In this document: piece after piece, positions 17,979 through 27,146 of the stretch | How the letters are laid out: the number at the start of each line of letters is the position of its first letter | How positions within the stretch are numbered: position 1 is the stretch's first letter | From: Mucilaginibacter gracilis | Lineage (GTDB): Bacteria; Bacteroidota; Bacteroidia; Sphingobacteriales; Sphingobacteriaceae | Assembly: GCF_003633615.1 (NCBI RefSeq) | Contig: NZ_RBKU01000001.1 | Span: forward strand, 5,456,001 to 5,520,000 | Length of the DNA: 64,000 bases | Reading direction: 5' to 3' | Position numbers and translations under genes: made by a program | The notes under the pieces: generated by a model | Told to the model about the DNA's origin: nothing | What the model saw: the letters and a program-made list of their open reading frames with translations, nothing else | Database searches by the model: none

Positions 17979-17986
17979 CCAATCCC

Positions 17987-19690
17987 ATGAATCCCATCAA
18001 CAGAAAAGATTTGTTCGGATACGAACCAGATCCGGAGTATTCCTTACCCGTTGCTTATTTTTCTATGGAATATGCCATAGATCAGGCCCTGAAGAATTAT
18101 AGTGGCGGACTTGGATTTCTTTCAGGATCACACCTGCGGAGCGCGTTTGAACTGAAGCAAAACCTGATCGGTGTTGGGATCTTATGGAAATATGGTTATT
18201 ACGATCAGGAAAGAGATGGTAACGCTTTGATGAAAAGCAGCTTTATTGAAAAGGATTACTCCTTTTTGCAGGATACCGGACTTGCGTTTACCGTACAGGT
18301 TCACAATGCTCCTGTGCAAGTACGTGCATATCTCCTCAAACCTGAGATTTTCGGAACCGCACCACTATTTTTACTGAGCACGGATATCCCGGAAAATGAT
18401 GAAGAATCGCGGTCAATTACCCATTGCCTTTATGACCCTAACGAAGCCACCCGCATTGCCCAAAGTATCGTTTTAGGTATTGGTGGAGGCATGCTGCTTG
18501 ATCTGATGAACCTCACACCTGAAATTTATCACCTTAACGAAGGACATGGGGTCGCATTGAGTTTTTACCTGTATGAAAAGTATAAGTCGCTCGAAGAAGT
18601 GCGCAAGCGGGTAGTTTTCACCACACATACCCCTGAAAGCGCGGGCAACGAAGAGCATAGCTTTGAACTGCTTGAGGAGATGTCTTTCTTCTATCACCTG
18701 AATCAGCAGGAAGTCCGTTCACTCCTGGGCGTGGAGGGTAGTAAATTTAACTATACACTGGCTGCATTGAAGTTTGCGCATAAAGCTAACGGTGTTTCTA
18801 AAATGCATGGTGAAGTTGCCAGGAAAATGTGGAATGGTCAGCAAGGCGTATGTGAGATCATATCCATCACGAATGCACAGAATAAGAATTACTGGGTAGA
18901 TATTTCGACTGATCAGGCCATCAATAATCACGATGAACCTGCTTTCCGAACCCGTAAAACAGAACTTAAAAATCAGCTTTTCAAAATTGTTGCGGATCAA
19001 TGCGGGAAACTATTTGATGAAGATAAATTGACCATAGTGTGGGCCAGGCGATTTGCCGGTTACAAGCGCGCCGATCTGATTATGCAGGATTGGGAAAGGT
19101 TTCTAAAGCTAATCCATAATACCCAATATCCGGTACAATTAATTTGGGCGGGCAAGCCTTATCCTGAAGATAGACAAGGCATTGATCTCTTTAACTGGAT
19201 CATCGGTAAAACCAAACCATTGGCTAATTGTGCAGTTTTGACCGGCTACGAACTGGAATTATCCGCTTGTCTAAAAAAAGGGGCCGATGTGTGGCTCAAC
19301 AATCCAAGAATGTACCACGAGGCTTCAGGTACGAGCGGCATGACAGCCGCAATGAACGGGGCAATAAATTTATCTATGCCGGACGGCTGGGTGCCGGAGT
19401 TTGCCAAAGAGGGGGAGAATTGTTTTCTCATTACGCCAGCAGATCAGGATCAGCCGGTTGACACGAAAGATCGCATTGAAAATGCCAATCTCATGGATAT
19501 GCTGGAAAACAGTGTGTTACCGGTTTATTATAAGGATAATAAAGAATGGTTCAAGATGATTAAACAAGCGGCTGAGGATGTTGACCCCCAATTTGAATCG
19601 GCCAGACTTGCCAGGGAATACTATGAATTGATGTACAAGCTTGTCCTACCGGAAAAAACTAAGGAACGGATGCAATTATCTTTTGAGTAA
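17987..19690 (+). CDS. Alpha-glucan phosphorylase-like protein (GT35 fold), PLP lysine replaced by Thr
   Basis: The 567-residue protein matches short alpha-glucan phosphorylases: VAYFSMEYAIDQALK, YSGGLGFLSGSHLRS, YHLNEGHGVALSF, FTTHTPESAGNE and ARRFAGYKRADL are all family landmarks. Classical phosphorylases cleave glycogen or maltodextrin with phosphate using PLP on a lysine in a GT(G/S)xMK motif. Here the segment is EASGTSGMTAAMNG, with Thr (ACA, about residue 451) where that lysine is expected. Either PLP is held differently or the protein is not a phosphorylase. It lies 3 nt before the patatin gene. Confidence 0.85.
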   Translation: MNPINRKDLFGYEPDPEYSLPVAYFSMEYAIDQALKNYSGGLGFLSGSHLRSAFELKQNLIGVGILWKYGYYDQERDGNALMKSSFIEKDYSFLQDTGLAFTVQVHNAPVQVRAYLLKPEIFGTAPLFLLSTDIPENDEESRSITHCLYDPNEATRIAQSIVLGIGGGMLLDLMNLTPEIYHLNEGHGVALSFYLYEKYKSLEEVRKRVVFTTHTPESAGNEEHSFELLEEMSFFYHLNQQEVRSLLGVEGSKFNYTLAALKFAHKANGVSKMHGEVARKMWNGQQGVCEIISITNAQNKNYWVDISTDQAINNHDEPAFRTRKTELKNQLFKIVADQCGKLFDEDKLTIVWARRFAGYKRADLIMQDWERFLKLIHNTQYPVQLIWAGKPYPEDRQGIDLFNWIIGKTKPLANCAVLTGYELELSACLKKGADVWLNNPRMYHEASGTSGMTAAMNGAINLSMPDGWVPEFAKEGENCFLITPADQDQPVDTKDRIENANLMDMLENSVLPVYYKDNKEWFKMIKQAAEDVDPQFESARLAREYYELMYKLVLPEKTKERMQLSFE

Positions 19691-19693
19691 TAA

Positions 19694-20452
19694 ATGGCTG
19701 ATATAGGTTTGGTGCTTTCCGGGGGTGGTGCAAGAGGGATAGCCCATCTTGGCCTGTTACAGGCGTTGGAGGAAATGGGCATTAAGCCAAAGGTTATTTC
19801 CGGCGTTAGTGCAGGTGCTGTAATAGGAGCGTTTTACGGAGCTGGATACACGCCCAAACAAATATTGAATATTGCGAAAGATCACTCACCCATGAGTGTC
19901 TTGGCAGCGGTAATGACTTCGGGAGGCCTTTTTTCACCGGAAATATTAAGAGAGGTGCTGGTAGAGGCCATACCGCAAAACGGTTTCGAGTTTCTGAAAA
20001 CCCCCTTGTTGGTAACCGTTACTGATATCGAAAAATGCGTTAGCTTAACATTCTCTGAAGGGCCTTTATATGATGTACTGGTCGGCTCAGCCGCCATCCC
20101 GGCCTTATTCGACCCCATTCCCTATCAGGGTATGCTTTTGGTTGATGGCGGTGTACTTAATAATTTCCCGGTTGATTGCCTTTCAGGTAAATGCGATAAA
20201 ATCATCGGATCGAATGTCAACAAACTTTTAAATAATGAAGGGGTACAGCTTTCTAAGTTACAGGTTCTGGAACGATGCGTCCATTTGGCTATCGCTAAAA
20301 AGGTCGCTTTACAGGCAATGTTATGCGACGTTTTGATTGAACCGCCGCTATTTAAGTACAATATGTTTGAAATGAAATATGCTGATGAAATTTTTGAGAT
20401 CGGGTACCAGAAAGCAATAGCTCAAAAAGGACGACTTTTATTACTCGCCTAA
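19694..20452 (+). CDS. Patatin-like phospholipase (RssA/NTE type)
   Basis: The 252-residue protein is a Ser-Asp dyad lipid acyl hydrolase. The oxyanion loop is LSGGGARGIAHLG (residues 7-19), the nucleophile serine is in GVSAGAVIGAF, and the aspartate is in LLVDGGVLNN. Size fits the RssA group. Cytoplasmic or membrane-peripheral location is expected since no signal peptide is present. It follows the phosphorylase-like gene by 3 nt. A patatin next to phosphorylase and stress genes suggests membrane lipid turnover, but this is inference. Confidence 0.9.
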   Translation: MADIGLVLSGGGARGIAHLGLLQALEEMGIKPKVISGVSAGAVIGAFYGAGYTPKQILNIAKDHSPMSVLAAVMTSGGLFSPEILREVLVEAIPQNGFEFLKTPLLVTVTDIEKCVSLTFSEGPLYDVLVGSAAIPALFDPIPYQGMLLVDGGVLNNFPVDCLSGKCDKIIGSNVNKLLNNEGVQLSKLQVLERCVHLAIAKKVALQAMLCDVLIEPPLFKYNMFEMKYADEIFEIGYQKAIAQKGRLLLLA

Positions 20453-20534
20453 TGATAAAAATCATACTTACTTATGTTGCAGGTCAGTACTCAGCAACAG
20501 GTAAACAACAATCTTTAAATTAAACAGGAACGGG

Positions 20535-22235
20535 ATGCGATATCATATATTAACGACGGATTACGATGGAACAATTGCTGAAAATGAACACGTCTCCGGG
20601 ACAACTTTAGATGCGCTGGTTAGGCTTAAAGCAACGGGAAGGTACCTTATCCTGGTAACAGGTCGCGAACTGGATCAGTTACAGGCGATATTTCCTGAAT
20701 ACACGCTATTTGATTTGATCGTCGGTGAAAACGGGGCGTTAATTTACCACCCGGCAACGCTGAAAAAGATATTGTTGGGTGAACGACCGCCGGATTCTTT
20801 TATCCAGGCCTTAAAAGACAAGGGTATCCCGCTGTCGGTGGGCGAAGTTATTGTAGCAACATGGGAACCCCACCAGGATCTTGTACTGGAAACAATTAAA
20901 AACGCCGGCCTGGAATACCAGGTGATCTTTAACAAAGGGGCGATAATGATCTTGCCTCCGGGTGTAAATAAAGCCACCGGTTTACACCGGGCACTTAAAG
21001 AACTAAACCTTTCAGAACATAATACGGTGGCAGTGGGTGATGCTGAAAATGATAATGCCATGTTGCAGGCTGCGGAATGTGCCATAGCTGTCAATAATGC
21101 TTTACCACAATTGAAAGCTGCCGCAGACTTGGTAACGGCCGGCCAGCGTGGCGAAGGCGTATCGGAGTTAATCAGCCGGTTAATTCAGGATGATCTGGTC
21201 AACCTTGATACAAAGTTACTACGCCATTATCTTGAAATAGGCAAACAAGCGGATGGTTCGCCATTTAAAATAAGCCCCTACGGAAACAACATCCTGCTGA
21301 CGGGTACGTCTGGCTGCGGTAAAACGACGCTGGCAGCAGCTTTTATGGGCCAACTGATTGACAAAAAGTACCAGTTTTGCCTGATAGACCCCGAAGGCGA
21401 CTACCAGGACTTAGCCGGTGCTATAACAATTGGAGATAGCAGTCAGCCCCCTTTGATTGATCACGTTGTTAAAGTACTTAGTCAAACGGCTGAAAATGCC
21501 ATCGTCTGTTTCCTCTCCATACCTTTAAATGATCGCCCTGCCTATTTCAAAAAACTTCGTTACGCTCTTACGGAACTGCGTAAAAATACCGGACACCCCC
21601 ATTTTATCATTATTGATGAGGCGCATCATGTGCTACCAAAAGAAAATACGGAAAGCTTCAATGATTTTCCGGAAGATTTCACCAATATATTCGCGATAAC
21701 GACCCAACCAGACCTGCTTTGTGCGGATCTTTTAAAAAGAATCGATATGATGCTGGCGATGGGACAGTTGCCCGCCCAAACCATCGGATTATTTGCCGCA
21801 GTTACCGGTGATACTATTGTTATTCCGGAATTATCGGCATTTCAAAAAAGGGATGTGCTGGTTTGGCAAAAAGAACCTAAAAGCGTCGCCATCATCAAAA
21901 GCAGTGAGCCGGGTCAGTTCCTGATGCGCCACAAGCGAAAATACGCCAGCGGGGATATGTATTCCAACAGCTTTTATTTCACCGGCCCCTCAAATCACCT
22001 GAACCTGAAAGCAAATAACCTGATGATGTTTATTCAGATGGCAGCGGGAATAGATGACGAAACCTGGTTGTACCATTTACACCGGCACGATTATTCGAAA
22101 TGGTTCAGGAATTCCGTGAAAGACCCGAAACTATCCCTGCGTTCGGAAGCTATTGAAAACAACGAACCCAACCCTGCTTTATCTCGGCGGGAGATTTTCA
22201 GCCTTATTTTGAATAGGTATACCCTGCCTGCCTAG
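20535..22235 (+). CDS. HAD (Cof-type) hydrolase fused to a P-loop ATPase
   Basis: The 566-residue protein has two parts. Residues 1 to about 215 form a HAD-IIB phosphatase: DYDGT at the start (nucleophile Asp), LVTGRELDQL (motif II) and VGDAENDNAML (motif IV). From about residue 240 a P-loop ATPase follows: Walker A TGTSGCGKTTL, then CLIDPEGDY, and Walker B FIIIDEAHHVLP, resembling the HerA/VirB4-type helicase core. The long C-terminal end is unassigned. Both catalytic centres look intact. It is the last gene of the P7 transcript; its stop directly abuts promoter P8. Substrate and partner are unknown. Confidence 0.82.
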   Translation: MRYHILTTDYDGTIAENEHVSGTTLDALVRLKATGRYLILVTGRELDQLQAIFPEYTLFDLIVGENGALIYHPATLKKILLGERPPDSFIQALKDKGIPLSVGEVIVATWEPHQDLVLETIKNAGLEYQVIFNKGAIMILPPGVNKATGLHRALKELNLSEHNTVAVGDAENDNAMLQAAECAIAVNNALPQLKAAADLVTAGQRGEGVSELISRLIQDDLVNLDTKLLRHYLEIGKQADGSPFKISPYGNNILLTGTSGCGKTTLAAAFMGQLIDKKYQFCLIDPEGDYQDLAGAITIGDSSQPPLIDHVVKVLSQTAENAIVCFLSIPLNDRPAYFKKLRYALTELRKNTGHPHFIIIDEAHHVLPKENTESFNDFPEDFTNIFAITTQPDLLCADLLKRIDMMLAMGQLPAQTIGLFAAVTGDTIVIPELSAFQKRDVLVWQKEPKSVAIIKSSEPGQFLMRHKRKYASGDMYSNSFYFTGPSNHLNLKANNLMMFIQMAAGIDDETWLYHLHRHDYSKWFRNSVKDPKLSLRSEAIENNEPNPALSRREIFSLILNRYTLPA

Positions 22236-22300
22236 TGTGAATTATGTAAGCTATTTACGGAGTTGTGTAATGAATTGCTACAGTTCAATAACCAACTTTG
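22234..22300 (+). promoter_or_regulatory. Island regulon promoter P8
   Basis: ATGTAA at 22,244-22,249 and GTGTAA at 22,265-22,270 are 21 bp apart; CAACTTTG lies at 22,293-22,300. It begins at the stop codon of the HAD-ATPase gene and drives the second export operon. Confidence 0.76.
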
Positions 22301-22364
22301 TACCGTGTTAACATTGCTGCTTTTGCAAAAAAGGCATCTTTAAGAAGCGCATAAATACTCAAAG

Positions 22365-23717
22365 ATGGTTAATGCTGCTACGTTATTAAAAATAGTTTCA
22401 CCGCTTTGCTTTTTCAGCATTGGGTTATACGCGCCTTTGAAAGCCCAAGATTCCGCAGGGATTACCCGGGCGGTAAAATGGAATTTACAAACCTGTGTAG
22501 CTTACGCAAAGAAAAATAACGCGCAGATCAATAGCCTCCGGCTTTCACAGCTAACCAGTCAGCAGGAATACCTTTTGGCCCGGGCTGCGCGGTTGCCAGA
22601 CCTATCGGGTTCGGCCTCGCAATATCTAGCTCATGGGAATGATTACAGTAATAATGGCACAGGCGGCTCCGGCTTTACATCCTCCGGCAGTTACGGACTG
22701 AGTTCATCGGTTACCCTGTATAACGGTAACTATGTCAACAATAATATCCGGCAAAAAAACCTTTACGTTCAATCAGCCAATCTGAATATTATCCAGCAGG
22801 AAAATGATATTACCCTGCAAATTACCCAAGCCTATCTCACGGTTCTAGTGGATAAAGAAAACATTATTTATAATACCGATCTGGTTAATACGTCAAAGGC
22901 CCAGGTAGCACTCGCGCAAAAAAAATATAAAGCGGAAAGTGTGGCCCGAAAAGACCTCATCCAATTGCAGGCCCAGCAGGCAGCAGACCAATACACCCTG
23001 GTTAATTTCAGAAATGCGGAGCGGAGCGACCTGCTTACCCTCAAGCAGATACTGCTGTTAAACAGCGGCGTAGGATTCGATATCATTAAGCCTGAATCAA
23101 TACAGTTCAGCGATAGCGTTACGTCATTTCAGGATGTTGAACAATTTGCCTTGAAAACCAGGCCAGAAGTACAGAACGGCCAGTTAAATGTACATATAGC
23201 AGAGTTAGAAACAGCTAAAGCAAGGGCTGGTTACAAGCCATCTCTAAGCGGGGGTGCAGCACTTAATTCGGGATATAACAGCGGCCAGGAAGCTGGATAT
23301 CCTGGTCAGCTAAAAAACAACTTTAACCAACAGGTAGGCTTAACGCTAACGATACCCATATTTAATAAAGGGGTGGTTAAAACACAGGTTGAAGAGGCTA
23401 AAATAGCCGTAACCCAGGCCCGGCTTGATCTTAGTAATACCCGGATCGTGCTCTCACAGGCAGTAGAACGGGCTTATATTAATGTTGAAAACGCGATAAG
23501 CCAGTATATGGCCGCGCAGGAAGGTTATCAATACAGCAAAGAAAGCTACCGCATAGCCGCTGAACTACTGCGGGTTGGCGCAGCCAATACGGTGGACTTT
23601 TTATTACAGAAAAACCTTTTTGTACAAGCTCAGCAGGCATTCATTCAGGCCAGTTACAATCAATTGCTCAGCCGAAAGATCTATGATTTTTACCGGGGTA
23701 TCCCTATTACACTTTAA
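22365..23717 (+). CDS. TolC-family outer-membrane efflux protein
   Basis: The 450-residue protein has a signal peptide ending APLKAQ, then WNLQTCVAYAKKNNAQINSLRLSQLTSQ, the characteristic opening of TolC-family channels. Long helical hairpins repeat twice, with strand pairs near SGSASQYL and VGLTLTIPIFNKGVVK. It ends in the paired helix RKIYDFYRG. It is first in the P8 operon and should be the outer-membrane exit for the MacAB-like complex encoded next, starting only 12 nt downstream. Confidence 0.88.
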   Translation: MVNAATLLKIVSPLCFFSIGLYAPLKAQDSAGITRAVKWNLQTCVAYAKKNNAQINSLRLSQLTSQQEYLLARAARLPDLSGSASQYLAHGNDYSNNGTGGSGFTSSGSYGLSSSVTLYNGNYVNNNIRQKNLYVQSANLNIIQQENDITLQITQAYLTVLVDKENIIYNTDLVNTSKAQVALAQKKYKAESVARKDLIQLQAQQAADQYTLVNFRNAERSDLLTLKQILLLNSGVGFDIIKPESIQFSDSVTSFQDVEQFALKTRPEVQNGQLNVHIAELETAKARAGYKPSLSGGAALNSGYNSGQEAGYPGQLKNNFNQQVGLTLTIPIFNKGVVKTQVEEAKIAVTQARLDLSNTRIVLSQAVERAYINVENAISQYMAAQEGYQYSKESYRIAAELLRVGAANTVDFLLQKNLFVQAQQAFIQASYNQLLSRKIYDFYRGIPITL

Positions 23718-23729
23718 GCATTGGCCATT

Positions 23730-25004
23730 ATGAAGCGTTACTATAAAATATCAGGAATTGTTTTAGCCGTGCTACTGGCCATTTCGCTGGTATGGTACTT
23801 TTTGATCAGAAAGACAGTTAAACCGCGTGTGCTCCAGTCGCAGTACCCTATTTATGGCTATATCGCGCAAAGCGTTACCGCTACCGGTAAAATAGAGCCT
23901 GTAGACACCGTTACGGTTGGTTCCCAGGTATCGGGAATCATTAAATACCTGTATGTTGATTTTAATTCAAAAGTGAATAAGGGAGAGTTACTGGCCGAAT
24001 TGGATAAATCATTATTACAGGCCACGTTAGACCAATTTAACGGTAATTTGCAGAGTGCCATGAGCCAGCGCCTTTACGCTGAAAATAATTTTAGCAGGCA
24101 GAACCAGCTTTTTAAAGCTGATGCCATTAGTAAAGCTGATTATGATATAGCGCTGAATACCTTAAATGCGGCTAAAGCAGCGGTCGCGAGTGTGGCTGCA
24201 CAGGTACGTTCTGCAAAGAAAAATCTATCCTACACGGATATTTATTCGCCTATTGACGGTGTTGTACTGAACCGGAATATCAATATCGGGCAAACTGTTG
24301 CTGCAAGTTTTAGCACGCCAACACTTTTCGTGATCGCTAAGGACATTACCAAAATGGAGGTAGATGCCAATGTAGATGAAGCGGATATAGGAGAAGTTAA
24401 AGCAGGAGAGCGTGCCATTTTTACGGTGGATGCATTCATTAACGACAAGTTTATCGGCACTGTCAAAGATATCAGGCTTCGCCCTTCTGTTTCGGCAAAT
24501 GTGGTCACTTATACCACCATCATTAATGCGCCCAATGATGATATGAAACTCAAGCCGGGAATGACCGCCAACATTGTGATCTATACAAAGGAAGTAGAGC
24601 ACACTCTTTTGATACCTGCAAAAGCCATCAAGTTTACGCCCGACTCATCTTTGAAAGTACAATATCATCTTACGGACGATGCCGGTTATGATAGCAAGGC
24701 CAAACTCAGCGGCGGCACCAACACATCAGCTAAATCGGCGGTTAAAAACCGCACCGACAGTATGGGTTTGTCCGCTCAGGCCGCAATCGTATGGCTGTTA
24801 CAGGGCAAAAAACTGGTTAAAAGGAAAATAAAAATCGGCTTAAATGATAATACCCAAGTGGAAGTACTGTCGGGCCTTACCCCAGCTGATCTGGTCGTAA
24901 CCGGTGTTTTAACTTCTGGGGCTTCCCAGGGGGCAAAAGCCAGTACAGCCAGCACCAGCCCTTTTATGCCTAAACAACAAAAGCGCGGAGGACGGGCAAA
25001 ATGA
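23730..25004 (+). CDS. macA: MacA-like periplasmic adaptor subunit
   Basis: The ATG at 23,730 gives 424 residues; a TTG at 23,721 adds only three. An N-terminal anchor helix (ISGIVLAVLLAISLVWYFL) is followed by a lipoyl half (VTATGKIEPVDTVTVGSQVSG), a coiled-coil hairpin (about 90-160), a second lipoyl half (YSPIDGVVLNRNINIGQTV) and beta-barrel plus membrane-proximal domains. A Ser/Lys/Gly-rich insertion near 310-340 and a basic tail are unusual. It overlaps the ATPase gene by 4 nt. It links the TolC-like channel to the MacB-like permease. Confidence 0.9.
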   Translation: MKRYYKISGIVLAVLLAISLVWYFLIRKTVKPRVLQSQYPIYGYIAQSVTATGKIEPVDTVTVGSQVSGIIKYLYVDFNSKVNKGELLAELDKSLLQATLDQFNGNLQSAMSQRLYAENNFSRQNQLFKADAISKADYDIALNTLNAAKAAVASVAAQVRSAKKNLSYTDIYSPIDGVVLNRNINIGQTVAASFSTPTLFVIAKDITKMEVDANVDEADIGEVKAGERAIFTVDAFINDKFIGTVKDIRLRPSVSANVVTYTTIINAPNDDMKLKPGMTANIVIYTKEVEHTLLIPAKAIKFTPDSSLKVQYHLTDDAGYDSKAKLSGGTNTSAKSAVKNRTDSMGLSAQAAIVWLLQGKKLVKRKIKIGLNDNTQVEVLSGLTPADLVVTGVLTSGASQGAKASTASTSPFMPKQQKRGGRAK

Positions 25005-25744
25005 GCAAAAAAATAATTGAAATAAAAGACCTGAAGCGGGAGTTTTTGATGGGCAGTGAAACGGTTCACGCCCTAAGGGGAATCACCTTTGATATACTGG
25101 CGGGCGAATTTGTAACGATCATGGGCGCCAGTGGTTCGGGTAAAACTACCTTATTAAATATTTTAGGGTGCCTGGATAAACCTACCAGCGGATCGTATTT
25201 ATTAGATGGCGTGGATATTAACAAACAAACCCGTGATGAGCTCGCGCAGCTGCGTAACCGTAAGATCGGATTCGTTTTTCAATCCTACAACCTGCTACCC
25301 CGGACTTCCGCATTAGAGAATGTGGAACTCCCGCTGTTGTATAATAACACGGTAAACAGCATCGACCGGCACGACAGGGCCATAAAGGCCCTGGAAGCGG
25401 TAAAACTTGCTGACAGGTTTGATCACATGCCAAACCAGTTATCGGGAGGGCAGCAGCAGCGCGTAGCCATCGCACGGGCATTAATCAATGAGCCGGTGAT
25501 GATTTTAGCAGACGAGGCCACCGGCAACCTGGATAGCCGTACCTCCTATGAAATCATGGCATTGATGCAGGATTTGAACCAACAGGGAAAAACCATTGTT
25601 TTTATAACGCATGAACCAGATATCGCTACATTCAGCAACCGCACCATAACGCTTCGTGATGGCAAGATATTGAGCGATCAAAAGAATGAAACGCCGGCAT
25701 CGGCCAAAGATACATTAGCGGCATTGCCGGTTAACAACGAATAA
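25001..25744 (+). CDS. MacB-type ABC transporter ATP-binding protein
   Basis: The 247-residue ATPase carries Walker A GASGSGKTTL, Q-loop FVFQSYNLLPRTSALENVELP, signature LSGGQQQRVAIARAL, Walker B MILADEATGNLDSRTS and switch His in FITHEPD. These match the MacB/LolD/YknY subfamily. The start overlaps the adaptor stop by ATGA. Unlike E. coli MacB, ATPase and permease are separate genes; the permease follows after 12 nt. A short polar tail extends past the usual family end. Confidence 0.94.
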   Translation: MSKKIIEIKDLKREFLMGSETVHALRGITFDILAGEFVTIMGASGSGKTTLLNILGCLDKPTSGSYLLDGVDINKQTRDELAQLRNRKIGFVFQSYNLLPRTSALENVELPLLYNNTVNSIDRHDRAIKALEAVKLADRFDHMPNQLSGGQQQRVAIARALINEPVMILADEATGNLDSRTSYEIMALMQDLNQQGKTIVFITHEPDIATFSNRTITLRDGKILSDQKNETPASAKDTLAALPVNNE

Positions 25745-25756
25745 TTAAAGAAAGCT

Positions 25757-26977
25757 GTGAATATATTCAACCTTTTACGGATAGCTTATTTAGCGTTGCT
25801 CAGAAATAAGCTTAGGGCATTTTTAACCATGCTGGGTATTGTTATTGGTGTAGCTTCGGTTATTGCCATGGTTGCTATAGGTGAGGGTTCCAAGCAAAGT
25901 ATTCATGATCAGCTTTCCGGCATGGGCTCTAACATGATTTCCGTTTTACCCAGCAGTAATCTCCAGGGTGGTGTGAAAATAGCCGGATCAAGCTACCAGA
26001 CCCTGACCGAAAAGGATATCACTGCTATAAGGGAAGGTTCCGGATACGTAACGGCGGTGTCCCCGATCGTTAGCTCTAAATCACAGGCGATCAACGGCGC
26101 GCTTAACTGGCCAACGACGATGCAGGGCGTTAACACCGAATACCTCGATATACGGATGTTGACACTTAAAGACGGTATAGCATTTACAGACGATGATGTG
26201 AGGGCCTCTGCCAAGGTTTGCCTGATTGGCCAGACAGTGATTGATAACCTGTTCCCGAACGGTGATAACCCGATAGGTAAGATCATCCGCTTTAATAAAA
26301 TACCATTCCAGATCATAGGTATTCTCAGTCCTAAAGGACAAAACGCTTTTGGACAAGATCAGGATGATATCCTGATCGCTCCTTATACCACTGTGCAAAA
26401 AAGGATATTGGCATCCATTTACTTTCAGAATATTTTTGCTTCAGCGGCGAATGAACAAGTGATAGATTCCGCGACAGTGCAGATTACCCGAATACTTCGT
26501 GAATCCCATCGGTTAAAACCATCAGAAGATAACGACTTTACGGTACGTACCCAGGCTGAACTCATTAATACGCTAAGTTCAACGAGTAGCTTGTTAACCA
26601 TACTGTTGACTGTTGTATCAGGAATATCATTGGTAATAGGTGGTATTGGCATTATGAACATCATGTATGTGTCCGTTACGGAGCGTACACGCGAAATAGG
26701 CCTGCGTATGTCCATCGGTGCCAGTGGAAAAGATATACTCCTACAGTTTCTGATTGAAGCTGTCCTGATCAGTGTCACCGGCGGTGTTATAGGGGTAGTC
26801 TTAGGATTTCTTTCCACTTGGCTCGTTACACTGATGCTTAAATGGCCCACGGTCGTTTCTCAATCGTCCGTGATTCTATCATCTGTGGTTTGTGCACTTA
26901 CAGGTATTTTTTTCGGCTGGTATCCGGCGCAGAAAGCTTCGAAATTAGATCCAATTGAGGCATTACGGTATGAATAA
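25757..26977 (+). CDS. MacB-type ABC transporter permease
   Basis: The 406-residue protein starts with GTG (NIFNLLRIAYLALLRNKLRA), the usual MacB-permease opening. Helix 1 is LTMLGIVIGVASVIAMVAIGEG. A periplasmic domain follows, and the last 130 residues hold three helices (VVSGISLVIGGIGIMNIMYV and the rest). The signature VTERTREIGLRMSIGAS and the closing WYPAQKASKLDPIEALRYE are typical. Together with the three upstream genes it forms a full tripartite exporter; the substrate is unknown (macrolide, siderophore or lipopeptide are possible). Confidence 0.93.
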   Translation: MNIFNLLRIAYLALLRNKLRAFLTMLGIVIGVASVIAMVAIGEGSKQSIHDQLSGMGSNMISVLPSSNLQGGVKIAGSSYQTLTEKDITAIREGSGYVTAVSPIVSSKSQAINGALNWPTTMQGVNTEYLDIRMLTLKDGIAFTDDDVRASAKVCLIGQTVIDNLFPNGDNPIGKIIRFNKIPFQIIGILSPKGQNAFGQDQDDILIAPYTTVQKRILASIYFQNIFASAANEQVIDSATVQITRILRESHRLKPSEDNDFTVRTQAELINTLSSTSSLLTILLTVVSGISLVIGGIGIMNIMYVSVTERTREIGLRMSIGASGKDILLQFLIEAVLISVTGGVIGVVLGFLSTWLVTLMLKWPTVVSQSSVILSSVVCALTGIFFGWYPAQKASKLDPIEALRYE

Positions 26978-27008
26978 ATGAAATCATAATTATATTATCG
27001 TTCTCAGA

Positions 27009-27076
27009 ATGTGTGAATCATGTAATTTATTCACATAGTTGTGTAAGAGATATAATGCAACAACTACGCATCTTTA
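27009..27076 (+). promoter_or_regulatory. Island regulon promoter P9
   Basis: ATGTAA at 27,020-27,025 (in TGTGTGAATCATGTAA) and GTGTAA at 27,041-27,046 are 21 bp apart; CATCTTTA lies at 27,069-27,076 in register. It drives the histidine kinase and the sugar-modifying genes. Confidence 0.75.
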
Positions 27077-27146
27077 TTTAATTACGTTTATGCCGATATT
27101 CAAACTGCACCCTGCTCCATAACCAGAAATTAATTGAAACTAACAG

